From Bacillus cereus G9842 (GTDB taxonomy: Bacteria > Bacillota > Bacilli > Bacillales > Bacillaceae_G), in assembly GCF_000021305.1 (NCBI RefSeq), contig NC_011772.1, forward strand, positions 4,564,001 to 4,628,000: 64,000 nt of DNA. The letters run 5' to 3'. Of the stretch, positions 56,393-64,000 are shown in pieces. A program made the position numbers and the translations under genes. Position 1 is the first letter of the stretch; each line of letters opens with the position of its first letter. The notes under the pieces are model-generated. The model was not told the origin of the DNA. It did not search any database and was given only the letters and a program-made list of their open reading frames with translations.

Positions 56393-56707
56393 TTATTTTA
56401 AACCTTCAATGAACTCTTCGATTTGTTCTTGTGTTTTACGATCTTTGTTTACATAGCGACCAGTTTCTTCACCTTTATTGTACGCTACAAAGCTCGGAAT
56501 GCCAAATACGTCTAATTTTACACATAGATCAATAAACTCATCACGATCTACATAGTAAAATGAGAAATCACTATATTTCTCTTCTACTTCTGGCATAAAT
56601 GGGTCTACAAAACGGCAGTCTGGGCACCATTCTGCTGAGAACATAAAGACTACATTCTCTTCATTTTTTAATTGTTGGAATTGCTCCATGCTTTCTAATG
56701 ACTTCAT
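56393..56707 (-). CDS. ytpP: Thioredoxin-like protein YtpP
   Basis: 104 residues with a thioredoxin fold. The redox motif is WCPDC (residues 27-31), not the WCGPC of general thioredoxin, and the cis-proline is in FGIPSFVAYN. It is probably a thiol-disulfide reductase with its own substrates. GAGGAGGAAATATAG precedes the ATG. Confidence 0.93.
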   Translation of the reverse strand: MKSLESMEQFQQLKNEENVVFMFSAEWCPDCRFVDPFMPEVEEKYSDFSFYYVDRDEFIDLCVKLDVFGIPSFVAYNKGEETGRYVNKDRKTQEQIEEFIEGLK

Positions 56708-56789
56708 CTATATTTCCTCCTCTAACGAGTGCATTTTTCATGTTATAATCTTTCTTTTATACTACCATACATCGCGCATGGTGCAAGGT

Positions 56790-57299
56790 TTATGCTTGCT
56801 TTTTGTCATACTTATATTGCCCAACAAGTAACTTAACAACGTGTACAAATAATTCCGTGCGATCAACATAATCATCTGTAAAAATACCAATCGCTCCTTC
56901 GTGACTACGAATATCTTTTCTATGTACAAACTCTTCCATCACTTCACTTAACTCCTTGCCATCTTCAAGAGGTGCTAAAAAATCGTCTGGTAACGTAATA
57001 CGCGCTCCTCCAGCCACGAATACTTTCCCATCACTTGTTGCTAGCGCGCCCCAGTTACACATAAATAAACCGTGCTCCGTTTTCATCACACCGCCTTCTA
57101 GCCCAATACCAATTGGAGCTTCTCCTTCCTCTAGCGCTCGCTTCGCTCTATTAATCGCTCCTTGCATCGTCTCTTCATCTGAAAACGGCTGGTTTGCTAC
57201 TCCTGAAGGAACAGAAAGAGATGTAATTGTAGCATCTTTCCAAACCTTCTCCACAGCACCAACTTTCGTTTTATTCTTCGATCCAACTACTACTTTCAT
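56790..57299 (-). CDS. DUF84 family NTPase (inosine/xanthosine triphosphatase-like)
   Basis: About 169 residues. MKVVVGSKNKTKVGAVEKVW is the nucleotide-binding start shared with YjjX; GVANQPFSDEETMQGAINRA and GIGLEGGVM follow. Such enzymes hydrolyse non-canonical purine nucleotides (ITP, XTP), keeping them out of nucleic acids; activity is inferred from family. ATG at 57299 follows GAGGTGAACGAA; the GTG at 57308 is inside that ribosome binding site. Confidence 0.82.
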   Translation of the reverse strand: MKVVVGSKNKTKVGAVEKVWKDATITSLSVPSGVANQPFSDEETMQGAINRAKRALEEGEAPIGIGLEGGVMKTEHGLFMCNWGALATSDGKVFVAGGARITLPDDFLAPLEDGKELSEVMEEFVHRKDIRSHEGAIGIFTDDYVDRTELFVHVVKLLVGQYKYDKKQA

Positions 57300-57386
57300 T
57301 TCGTTCACCTCTATAAAAATTCATCATTCTATTCTAATATCCGCATCAGATACGAATTAAGTATCAACCACTACCACATATCACCA

Positions 57387-57564
57387 AGTCATCTATTCAG
57401 CCTAAAAAAGAAGGTTTTTTCTAGCAACATTACCGTCTTCGAAAACAAAAACAGCCTTCCTCTCACTTCCTACTTGGAGTCTTCATACATCATTCGAACA
57501 CCAATTAAGCACTGACCGCTCCCAATCATCGCTGGGTCATCTATTCAACCTAAAAAAAGAAGGG
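57387..57564. repeat. Imperfect 28-base direct repeat in intergenic region
   Basis: GTCATCTATTCAGCCTAAAA followed by AAGAAGG (57389-57415) recurs as GTCATCTATTCAACCTAAAA followed by AAAGAAGGG (57536-57564). The second copy is the tail of the ytoP terminator; the first is a terminator-like relic. The 282-base gap holds no gene. Confidence 0.6.
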
Positions 57565-57580
57565 TTTTTCGCCCTTCTTC
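57555..57580 (-). terminator. Terminator of ytoP
   Basis: AGAAGGG pairs with CCCTTCT around TTTTTCG just past the ytoP stop, with an A-run giving the U-run. Confidence 0.75.
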
Positions 57581-57581
57581 T

Positions 57582-58655
57582 CTACGCGTTATTCTTAATT
57601 GTCTCTAACGTCGTTTTATCTGTTGTTCTTACAAGCTTCGTAATTAATTCTTTCGCCGCTGCATAATCATCAACATGTAAAATTGAAGCATGTGTATGAA
57701 TGTAGCGTGCACAAACACCAATTACTGCTGATGGGATACCAGAGTTACTTGTATGTACACGGCCCGCATCTGTACCACCTTGTGAAATAAAGTATTGGTA
57801 CGGAATGTTGTTTGTTTCTGCTGTATCTAAAATGAATTCGCGCATTCCTCTATGTGTTACCATCGTGCGATCGTAAATACGAAGAAGAGCACCTTTTCCT
57901 AATTGACCGAACTGCGTTTTGTCACCAGATGCATCGTTTGCTGGACTTGCATCAAGCGCATAAAAAATGTCTGGTTGAATCATATTTGCAGCTGTTTGCG
58001 CTCCGCGAAGGCCTACTTCTTCTTGTACAGTAGCACCAGAATATAATGTATTTGGTAATGTTTCATCTTTTAATTCTTTTAACAATTCGATTGCAAGACC
58101 ACATCCGTAACGGTTGTCCCAAGCTTTCGCCATAATTTTCTTCTCATTTGCCATCGGTGTGAATGGGCAAATCGGCACGATTTGTTGTCCTGGTTTTACA
58201 CCAATTTCAATCGCATCTTCATAACTATCTGCACCTATATCAATTAACATATTTTTTATATCCATCGGTTTTGCACGTTGCGCGTCACTTAATAAATGAG
58301 GAGGAATAGAACCAACAACCCCAATAACAGGACCATTCTTCGTCATAACTTGTACACGCTGTGCTAATAAAACTTGGCTCCACCAGCCGCCTAACGTTTG
58401 AAAACGAAGCATTCCATTTTTCGTAATTTGTGTAACCATGAAACCTACTTCATCCATATGACCTGCTACAAGAACACGCGGGCCAGTTTCGTCCCCTTTT
58501 TTCAGACCAAATACGCTACCTAAACCGTCTTGTACAATTTCATCCGCATATTTGCTTAATTCTTGTTTCATAAAACGGCGTACATCATGTTCAAAACCTG
58601 ATGCCCCCTGTAATTCTGTTAACGTACGAAATAATTGTAATGTCTCTTTATTCAC
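57582..58655 (-). CDS. ytoP: M42 family glutamyl aminopeptidase-like metallopeptidase
   Basis: A cytoplasmic dinuclear-metal peptidase of about 357 residues, the family assembling into tetrahedral dodecamers. [13 protein letters not shown] holds a metal histidine/aspartate; [31 protein letters not shown] (catalytic and metal glutamates) and the C-terminal [20 protein letters not shown] complete the set. GTG at 58655 is four bases after AAGGGGA and gives the length of B. subtilis YtoP; the TTG at 58673 is upstream of that ribosome binding site. Confidence 0.9.
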   Translation of the reverse strand: MNKETLQLFRTLTELQGASGFEHDVRRFMKQELSKYADEIVQDGLGSVFGLKKGDETGPRVLVAGHMDEVGFMVTQITKNGMLRFQTLGGWWSQVLLAQRVQVMTKNGPVIGVVGSIPPHLLSDAQRAKPMDIKNMLIDIGADSYEDAIEIGVKPGQQIVPICPFTPMANEKKIMAKAWDNRYGCGLAIELLKELKDETLPNTLYSGATVQEEVGLRGAQTAANMIQPDIFYALDASPANDASGDKTQFGQLGKGALLRIYDRTMVTHRGMREFILDTAETNNIPYQYFISQGGTDAGRVHTSNSGIPSAVIGVCARYIHTHASILHVDDYAAAKELITKLVRTTDKTTLETIKNNA

Positions 58656-58803
58656 GAAGTCCCCTTCTTTCAAACCTTAGTAGAATACCTCTTTTATTGT
58701 AACGAAATTTTCGAAATGTTTCTAGTTTCTTCTTTTTTAACTGTATTTGCTTTATAATTATTATTGGTACACTATTTTTATTTTATAGAATTGAGGTGAA
58801 TAT

Positions 58804-59115
58804 ATGAGTTGGAAAGGTTTAGTAGCAGGTCTTGGCGTTGGGTTCGCAGCTGGTTATCTCGTTGCAAACAAAGTACAAGAACAATCCCATATTTCTTCAG
58901 AAAAAGCATTGAAAATGGTGAAACAAGCATTAAGTCATAAAGGTGAAATTACTGGCTCTTGGGTACATATGGTTCCAGAGACATTTGAAAAATATGATGT
59001 CGCATATGAAGTTTATCGCGGCGGTCTTACAACAATGTTAGATGATATACAAGAACGATTTGAATTTTTAGTTGATGCTAAAACAGGTACTGTTTTAGAA
59101 GTTATAGCAGCATAA
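58804..59115 (+). CDS. ytzB: PepSY domain protein YtzB
   Basis: 103 residues with a short hydrophobic N-terminus (LVAGLGVGFAAGYLVAN) that may anchor it, and a C-terminal PepSY domain (ISSEKALKMVKQALSHKGEI, YEVYRGGLTTML, EFLVDAKTGTVLEV). PepSY domains often inhibit proteases; the role here is unknown. TTGAGGTGAATAT precedes the ATG. It is divergent from ytoP and convergent with ytnP. Confidence 0.85.
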   Translation: MSWKGLVAGLGVGFAAGYLVANKVQEQSHISSEKALKMVKQALSHKGEITGSWVHMVPETFEKYDVAYEVYRGGLTTMLDDIQERFEFLVDAKTGTVLEVIAA

Positions 59116-59176
59116 AAAGGAGGGTTCCCATTAGGTGAACCTCTTATTTTTTTGAAATTGTGGGTATTGATTAAAA

Positions 59177-59224
59177 TTATATCAGCGATTTTCCGAATAT
59201 ATCGACTTACCGACAAAATCCGAT
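59177..59224 (+). repeat. Dispersed intergenic repeat, copy 5
   Basis: ATTATATCAGCGATTTTCCG, then AATATATCGACTTACCGAC, then AAAATC. The clearest single-unit version of the family. It lies between the 3' ends of ytzB and ytnP. Confidence 0.65.
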
Positions 59225-59228
59225 AATA

Positions 59229-59273
59229 AAAAAGAAGCTGCTCCAACAAATATGATGGAACAATCTCCTCTTT
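59229..59273 (-). terminator. Terminator of ytnP
   Basis: GAGATTGTTCC pairs imperfectly with GGAGCAGCTTC (minus strand), followed by TTTTTTAT. Weak stem. Confidence 0.5.
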
Positions 59274-60128
59274 TTAAGCTTCTATACTCGTTTTCCGTTC
59301 TATTTTTTCTACAATATGTCCTTCCTCATTCCACTTCACAGCACGATAATATGCGTCATGATAAAACGTAAACCACGCCTCTTTTTCAGCACCATACTTC
59401 ATCCACTTTTGCTTATTTTCAATCGAAGTCATCGGATAATCATCGTATGCCATTACCCATAATACATTTTGATGCGCGTGTGTCGGCAATAGGTCTGCTA
59501 AATGTAGCATCGTTTCTCCTTGACTCTCCAAAGCGATAACTGCATGTCCATCGCTATGACCACCGGTATGCGTCATCTTGATTTCATCTGTAATTTCTAT
59601 TTCTTGCTGGAACGTAACAACTTGATCTACAATTGGCTCCCAATTTTCCTTCCAATATGTATTACGTGATCTAATGTTTGGATTCCTCATTTCATTCCAC
59701 TCTGTTTCACTTACGTAAACTTTCGCATTTGGAAATGCCGGTACAAGGTGATCATCTTCCCATTTTGTTAGACCAGATGCATGATCAAAATGAAGGTGTG
59801 TCATTAAAACATATTGAATATCTTCAGGCTTTAATCCCTGTTTTTCTAACGATTCATAAACCGATGATTCTTCTGTTACACCTTGATTTCGTTTCATCTT
59901 CTCATTCAACTTACCGTTTCCTATTCCTGAATCAATGAGCATATTTCCATCTTTCGTTTGTAATAGTAACGGATCTGTTCGTAAGTAAATATGATTTGTG
60001 TCATTATGTGTATATTTACGTGACCAAAGTACTTTCGGCACAACACCAAACATTGCCCCTCCATCTAAATGTGTATTCCCGCCTTTTAACCACGTTACTT
60101 TTATATCTCCAATTTGTAACTGTTCCAT
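59274..60128 (-). CDS. ytnP: MBL-fold hydrolase YtnP (lactonase type)
   Basis: 284 residues with the metallo-beta-lactamase zinc motif [14 protein letters not shown] and the later [11 protein letters not shown] and [11 protein letters not shown]. In B. subtilis YtnP is reported to act as a lactonase that quenches streptomycin-related signalling of Streptomyces; the same role here is inferred. GGGGGATGTGTA precedes the ATG. Location between ytzB and trmB matches B. subtilis. Confidence 0.9.
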   Translation of the reverse strand: MEQLQIGDIKVTWLKGGNTHLDGGAMFGVVPKVLWSRKYTHNDTNHIYLRTDPLLLQTKDGNMLIDSGIGNGKLNEKMKRNQGVTEESSVYESLEKQGLKPEDIQYVLMTHLHFDHASGLTKWEDDHLVPAFPNAKVYVSETEWNEMRNPNIRSRNTYWKENWEPIVDQVVTFQQEIEITDEIKMTHTGGHSDGHAVIALESQGETMLHLADLLPTHAHQNVLWVMAYDDYPMTSIENKQKWMKYGAEKEAWFTFYHDAYYRAVKWNEEGHIVEKIERKTSIEA

Positions 60129-60189
60129 TACACATCCCCCTTTTAATTAATCTTAACATAAAATTCTGATTATTTTAGGCATAAAAAAA

Positions 60190-60875
<686 letters not shown>

Positions 60876-61080
60876 CTATTTTAAAGGAATAATTCCTTCT
60901 TTCTTTTTTTAATCAATCTACCAAACAAAAAACCAAGTACGTACGAGCACTCGGTCCGTTTCTTTCAAGTATAAGATGTACCATTTTGATAAAAACTACA
61001 TACAGCATTAAACATTCCATGACGAAACAGCTTTTTCTCTTACATTTGAAGAGAAAAACAATCGAAAGGATGATCCGTTC

Positions 61081-61359
61081 ATGCCAATTAATCAACAACA
61101 TCAATTAGAAGTGCTGAAAGATATTTTAGTCAACCACCAAAGTGATTGCTGCGGGACAGTTTCAGAATGCGAGCAATTAGAGCGCCTCATTCAATCGTTA
61201 CTCGCAAACGATAATATAAGTAGTGACGCTAAAACAATGCTAAACGATGTATATTCTTATAGTCAATCGGGTAAATCTTCCTCTAATTTGGACAACCATA
61301 TTTCCAATAATCAAGAACAACTTACTCAGTGGATTGCTGGAATGGACAATTTTTCTTAA
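61081..61359 (+). CDS. ytzH: YtzH-like protein
   Basis: 92 residues, soluble and Gln/Asn/Ser-rich: QQHQLEVLKDILVNHQSDCC, SECEQLERLIQSLL, AKTMLNDVYSYSQSGKSS. The family is Bacillus-specific, of unknown function. GAAAGGATGATCCGTTC precedes the ATG. It converges on ytmP, with stops three bases apart, as in B. subtilis. Confidence 0.85.
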   Translation: MPINQQHQLEVLKDILVNHQSDCCGTVSECEQLERLIQSLLANDNISSDAKTMLNDVYSYSQSGKSSSNLDNHISNNQEQLTQWIAGMDNFS

Positions 61360-61362
61360 GTA

Positions 61363-62160
61363 TTATTCTGAAGCAAGTAGTTGCTGTAAATATTGATGCC
61401 AATATTCAGCTTCTGCTTGCTGTTTTTTTGTTGTATGCCATTGAATAGACAAAATCGTTTGTGCTATCACATACCATCTCATACGCCTAAGCAGCGATTC
61501 ATCCATTTCAATATCATAAAAACCGAGCCACTCACTCCACTCCTGGCGCGGAATGTACCAATATAATAACATACCAAGGTCTAGAGCCGGGTCAGCAATT
61601 ACAGCTCCATCCCAATCAATTAGAAACAACTCATCTTCATCCGACAATATCCAATTGTTATGGTTTACATCACAATGGCATACAACAAATTCATTGTATT
61701 CAATAGCTTTTAATGAACCCATTAAATATTGAAGGCCTTGCTGAATTGTTTCATCATCCCTTATATCTCCTCTTAAAACGAGTTGCAGTTGTTGTAATAA
61801 CTCTTGTGCGTGAAGCGGCTGCTTCCCAAGTCTTTGAATCATCTGTACAAGCGCTTTAGAGGAGTGTATTTTCTTCAAAAGTTTCGCAACACGTTCTAGT
61901 TTCATATCCTCTGGCTCTAGCTTCTGTCCCGGAAGCCATTTTTGAGCAGAAATTACATCACCATTCGTTACCCTTCTTGTCCAAAGTAATTTTGGAACAA
62001 TTCCTTCTGCTGACAATACCGCTAAAAAGGGCGATGTATTCCGCTTTAAAAATAACTTCTGTTGTCCGTTTTGCGCAATATATGCATCGCCCGTTACTCC
62101 ACCAGCCGGTACAAGACTCCACTCTTTTCCTAATAATTGTTCCAACCATTCCATATTCAT
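61363..62160 (-). CDS. ytmP: Phosphotransferase family protein YtmP
   Basis: 265 residues of the choline-kinase/aminoglycoside-phosphotransferase fold. The catalytic loop is VCHCDVNHNNWIL (HxDxxxxN) and the metal site is LFLIDWDGAVIADPALDLG. N-terminal GGVTGDAYIAQNGQQKLFLK is the nucleotide-binding region. The substrate is unknown; no resistance role is implied. The ribosome binding site (AACGGGTAATGA) is weak, and either of two near ATG codons may start translation. The 227-base gap toward amyX shows no gene. Confidence 0.88.
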   Translation of the reverse strand: MNMEWLEQLLGKEWSLVPAGGVTGDAYIAQNGQQKLFLKRNTSPFLAVLSAEGIVPKLLWTRRVTNGDVISAQKWLPGQKLEPEDMKLERVAKLLKKIHSSKALVQMIQRLGKQPLHAQELLQQLQLVLRGDIRDDETIQQGLQYLMGSLKAIEYNEFVVCHCDVNHNNWILSDEDELFLIDWDGAVIADPALDLGMLLYWYIPRQEWSEWLGFYDIEMDESLLRRMRWYVIAQTILSIQWHTTKKQQAEAEYWHQYLQQLLASE

Positions 62161-62387
62161 TACCCGTTAACAAATCCTTATCTTTTATAGTTATGAAAAG
62201 AAAAACCGCAACATTTCTACACATGTTGTGGATTCATATATTTTACTGTAAATGAAAAGAAAAATTAGCCTAGGCCAAAAATCCTCTATTTTATTTTACA
62301 AAACCTGTCATAGAATGACAACTTATCAAAATCGTCACCTTTGTCAATTCTACATTTATTACATTCTCATCGTCAAGTAGCGATTTG

Positions 62388-64000
62388 TCACATTATCGTC
62401 AATATATACGTGCTAATTGGAGCGAGCCTAAGTTCCTTTCCTCTAAATGAAGAAATTGGATCTATTTTCGCTTCGTTTTCGTTTACTAACACATGCCACG
62501 TTTCTTCTTTCGGAAGTTGCACCGTTTTAGCTTCTAAACCGCTATTAAATAAAACGACAATCTCTTTCCACGGTCCAAACGATTTTACATTTTGCAGGTG
62601 GTATGCAAGTACTTCTGTAGATGTTTGTAAAAAAGTCATATGTTTTTTTATAAGGTCTGCGTTTTGTAATCGGAATGCCCCATGCTCTTTACGAATCGCA
62701 ATTAAACCTTTTATATAGTTAACAGTCTCTATCTCTTTCTCTTTTTGATCCCAATCTAATTGATTAATCTCATCATTTGCATTATAACTATTTTCATTTC
62801 CTTTCTTCGTACGATAAAACTCTTGTCCTGCATGTAAGAAAGGAATGCCTTGTGAAAGAATAACCATTGCGCTCGCTAGCAGGTGACGTTTTTTCAAAAT
62901 CGCTTCTGATTCTTCATTACTGCGCACTAGTTTATCCCACATCGTCATATTATCATGACATTCTACATAATTAATGCTTTGCGCCGGCTCTAGAAACAGC
63001 CCTGTTTCTTTCATACTTAAAAGACTTCCTGCTGCAATATACTGCAAATGATTACAGTCTACAGACCCACCAAATGCAAAACCACGCTTGTTTATATGAA
63101 ATGTACTCCCTTTTATCCCATCACGAAATTGATCATTAAACTGCGCAATATGCGGCATGTTCTTCGCATTATTTAACGTTGCTTTTTCTTTGGCAGGAAG
63201 TGGTGTTTGTAAATCCCATCCTTCTCCTAATAATAAAGCATCTCGTTTTATGTTTCGTACTTCTTTTTCTATCACATTCATTGTATCAACATCTAAAATT
63301 CCCATTAAGTCGAATCGGAATCCATCGACATTGTATTCAGTAAGCCAATATAAAATAGACTCTACAATGAATTTCCTCATCATTTTCCGTTCAGACGCTA
63401 TATCATTTCCGACTCCCGTCCCATTAGAAGGCATACCATCTTCACCATGACGAAAATAATAGCCTGGAACAAGCTTTTCAAATGATGATAGCTCTCTTTC
63501 ATAAACATGATTATATACAACGTCTATGATCACCCTAATACCTTGTTCATGAAATGTTTCAATTAGTTGTTTGCACTCAACTATCCTGTTATACGGATCA
63601 GAGGGATTTGTAGCATAAAATCCTGTTGGTGCATTGTAATATAATGGATTATACCCCCAATTATAGGCGGACGAAGGATTCGCCTCATCTACACCACCGA
63701 AACAATATAAAGGTAATAGTTCAACATGTGTAACACCTAAATCTTTTATATGAGACAACCCTGTTAACGTCCCGTTCCGTCCCGTTGTTCCCTCTTCCAT
63801 CAATCCTTTATATGTTCCCTTTTGACTCACTCCACTATTTTGATGTATAGTCGCATCACGAATATGCAGTTCATACAATATGGCATCTGTCATTGATTGT
63901 AATGGTGGTAATCCCTCTCGTCTTGTTACACTCGTTTTTTCTAAATCGATAACAACACCGTGTTTGCCGTTTACCGTCACCGACTTTGCATAAGGATCCA
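62388..64000 (-). CDS. amyX: Type I pullulanase, 5' end outside window
   Basis: A GH13 debranching enzyme cutting alpha-1,6 bonds of pullulan and glycogen. About 537 codons are visible; the frame is open to the right edge and reads DPYAKSVTVNGKHG, so the start and the N-terminal CBM48 region lie beyond. The pullulanase motif YNWGYNP is present, with GH13 regions VIDVVYNH (I), GFRFDLMG (II, nucleophile Asp), LLGEGWD (III, acid Glu) and VECHDNM (IV). No signal peptide can be judged. AmyX of B. subtilis is intracellular and acts on glycogen-like chains. Confidence 0.95.
   Translation of the reverse strand, partial: DPYAKSVTVNGKHGVVIDLEKTSVTRREGLPPLQSMTDAILYELHIRDATIHQNSGVSQKGTYKGLMEEGTTGRNGTLTGLSHIKDLGVTHVELLPLYCFGGVDEANPSSAYNWGYNPLYYNAPTGFYATNPSDPYNRIVECKQLIETFHEQGIRVIIDVVYNHVYERELSSFEKLVPGYYFRHGEDGMPSNGTGVGNDIASERKMMRKFIVESILYWLTEYNVDGFRFDLMGILDVDTMNVIEKEVRNIKRDALLLGEGWDLQTPLPAKEKATLNNAKNMPHIAQFNDQFRDGIKGSTFHINKRGFAFGGSVDCNHLQYIAAGSLLSMKETGLFLEPAQSINYVECHDNMTMWDKLVRSNEESEAILKKRHLLASAMVILSQGIPFLHAGQEFYRTKKGNENSYNANDEINQLDWDQKEKEIETVNYIKGLIAIRKEHGAFRLQNADLIKKHMTFLQTSTEVLAYHLQNVKSFGPWKEIVVLFNSGLEAKTVQLPKEETWHVLVNENEAKIDPISSFRGKELRLAPISTYILTIM

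Overview
The window is chromosomal DNA of a Bacillus cereus-group Firmicute. It has low G+C, strong AGGAGG-type ribosome binding sites, an alpha/beta-type spore protein (sspA), sporulation genes (gerW, refZ), a Tyr T-box, a Bacillus-type rpsD leader and at least one bcr1-type repeat, which is specific to the B. cereus group. Gene order follows, from memory, the Bacillus subtilis ackA-to-amyX segment, with accessory genes inserted. No rRNA, tRNA, CRISPR array, prophage or complete insertion sequence was seen.

Layout: 1-5.3 kb holds acetate kinase (cut by the left edge), ytxK, tpx, gerW, ytfI and NAD kinase 2. 5.4-14.1 kb holds an amidohydrolase, a VOC protein, an acyl-CoA synthetase, sspA, the thiI/nifZ sulfur-transfer pair, a bcr1 element and ezrA. 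14.3-19.7 kb holds a LysR/EamA divergent pair, refZ, a free Met-sulfoxide reductase, methionine gamma-lyase and rpsD with its promoter and leader. 19.9-23.2 kb is an accessory island: an LXG polymorphic toxin whose C-terminus is a colicin E9-like HNH DNase, its Im9-like immunity gene, then a duplicated copy of the toxin promoter joined to a toxin-tail remnant and an orphan immunity gene. 23.2-30.2 kb holds tyrS with a T-box, maa and the acetate-activation module acsA / acuABC. 30.3-38.7 kb mixes accessory genes (hydrolase, two-component system, ankyrin lipoprotein, oxidoreductase, mscL, small proteins, one decayed ORF) and ends with ccpA. 39.1-39.8 kb is a decayed aroA (DAHP synthase/chorismate mutase). 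40-46 kb holds a CamS-like lipoprotein, ytxJ/ytxG, ampS, two GNATs and a MerR/EamA operon. 46.3-64 kb holds murC, a nicotinate phosphoribosyltransferase, the repeat-expanded DNA translocase sftA, an amidase lipoprotein, ytpR/ytpQ/ytpP, a DUF84 NTPase, ytoP, ytzB, ytnP, trmB, ytzH, ytmP and the pullulanase amyX (cut by the right edge).

Functional links: ackA, acsA, AcuA/AcuC and CcpA all bear on acetate overflow and re-use. AcsA keeps the lysine (K549) that AcuA acetylates and AcuC deacetylates. NifZ feeds sulfur to ThiI. EzrA, RefZ and SftA act in division and chromosome segregation.

The most notable features are the LXG/colicin-DNase chimera with its duplicated promoter and orphan immunity cassette, three in-frame minisatellites in sftA, the aroA pseudogene whose internal deletion lies at a 10-base microhomology, two bcr1 elements (one internally deleted), and a five-copy family of short intergenic repeats.
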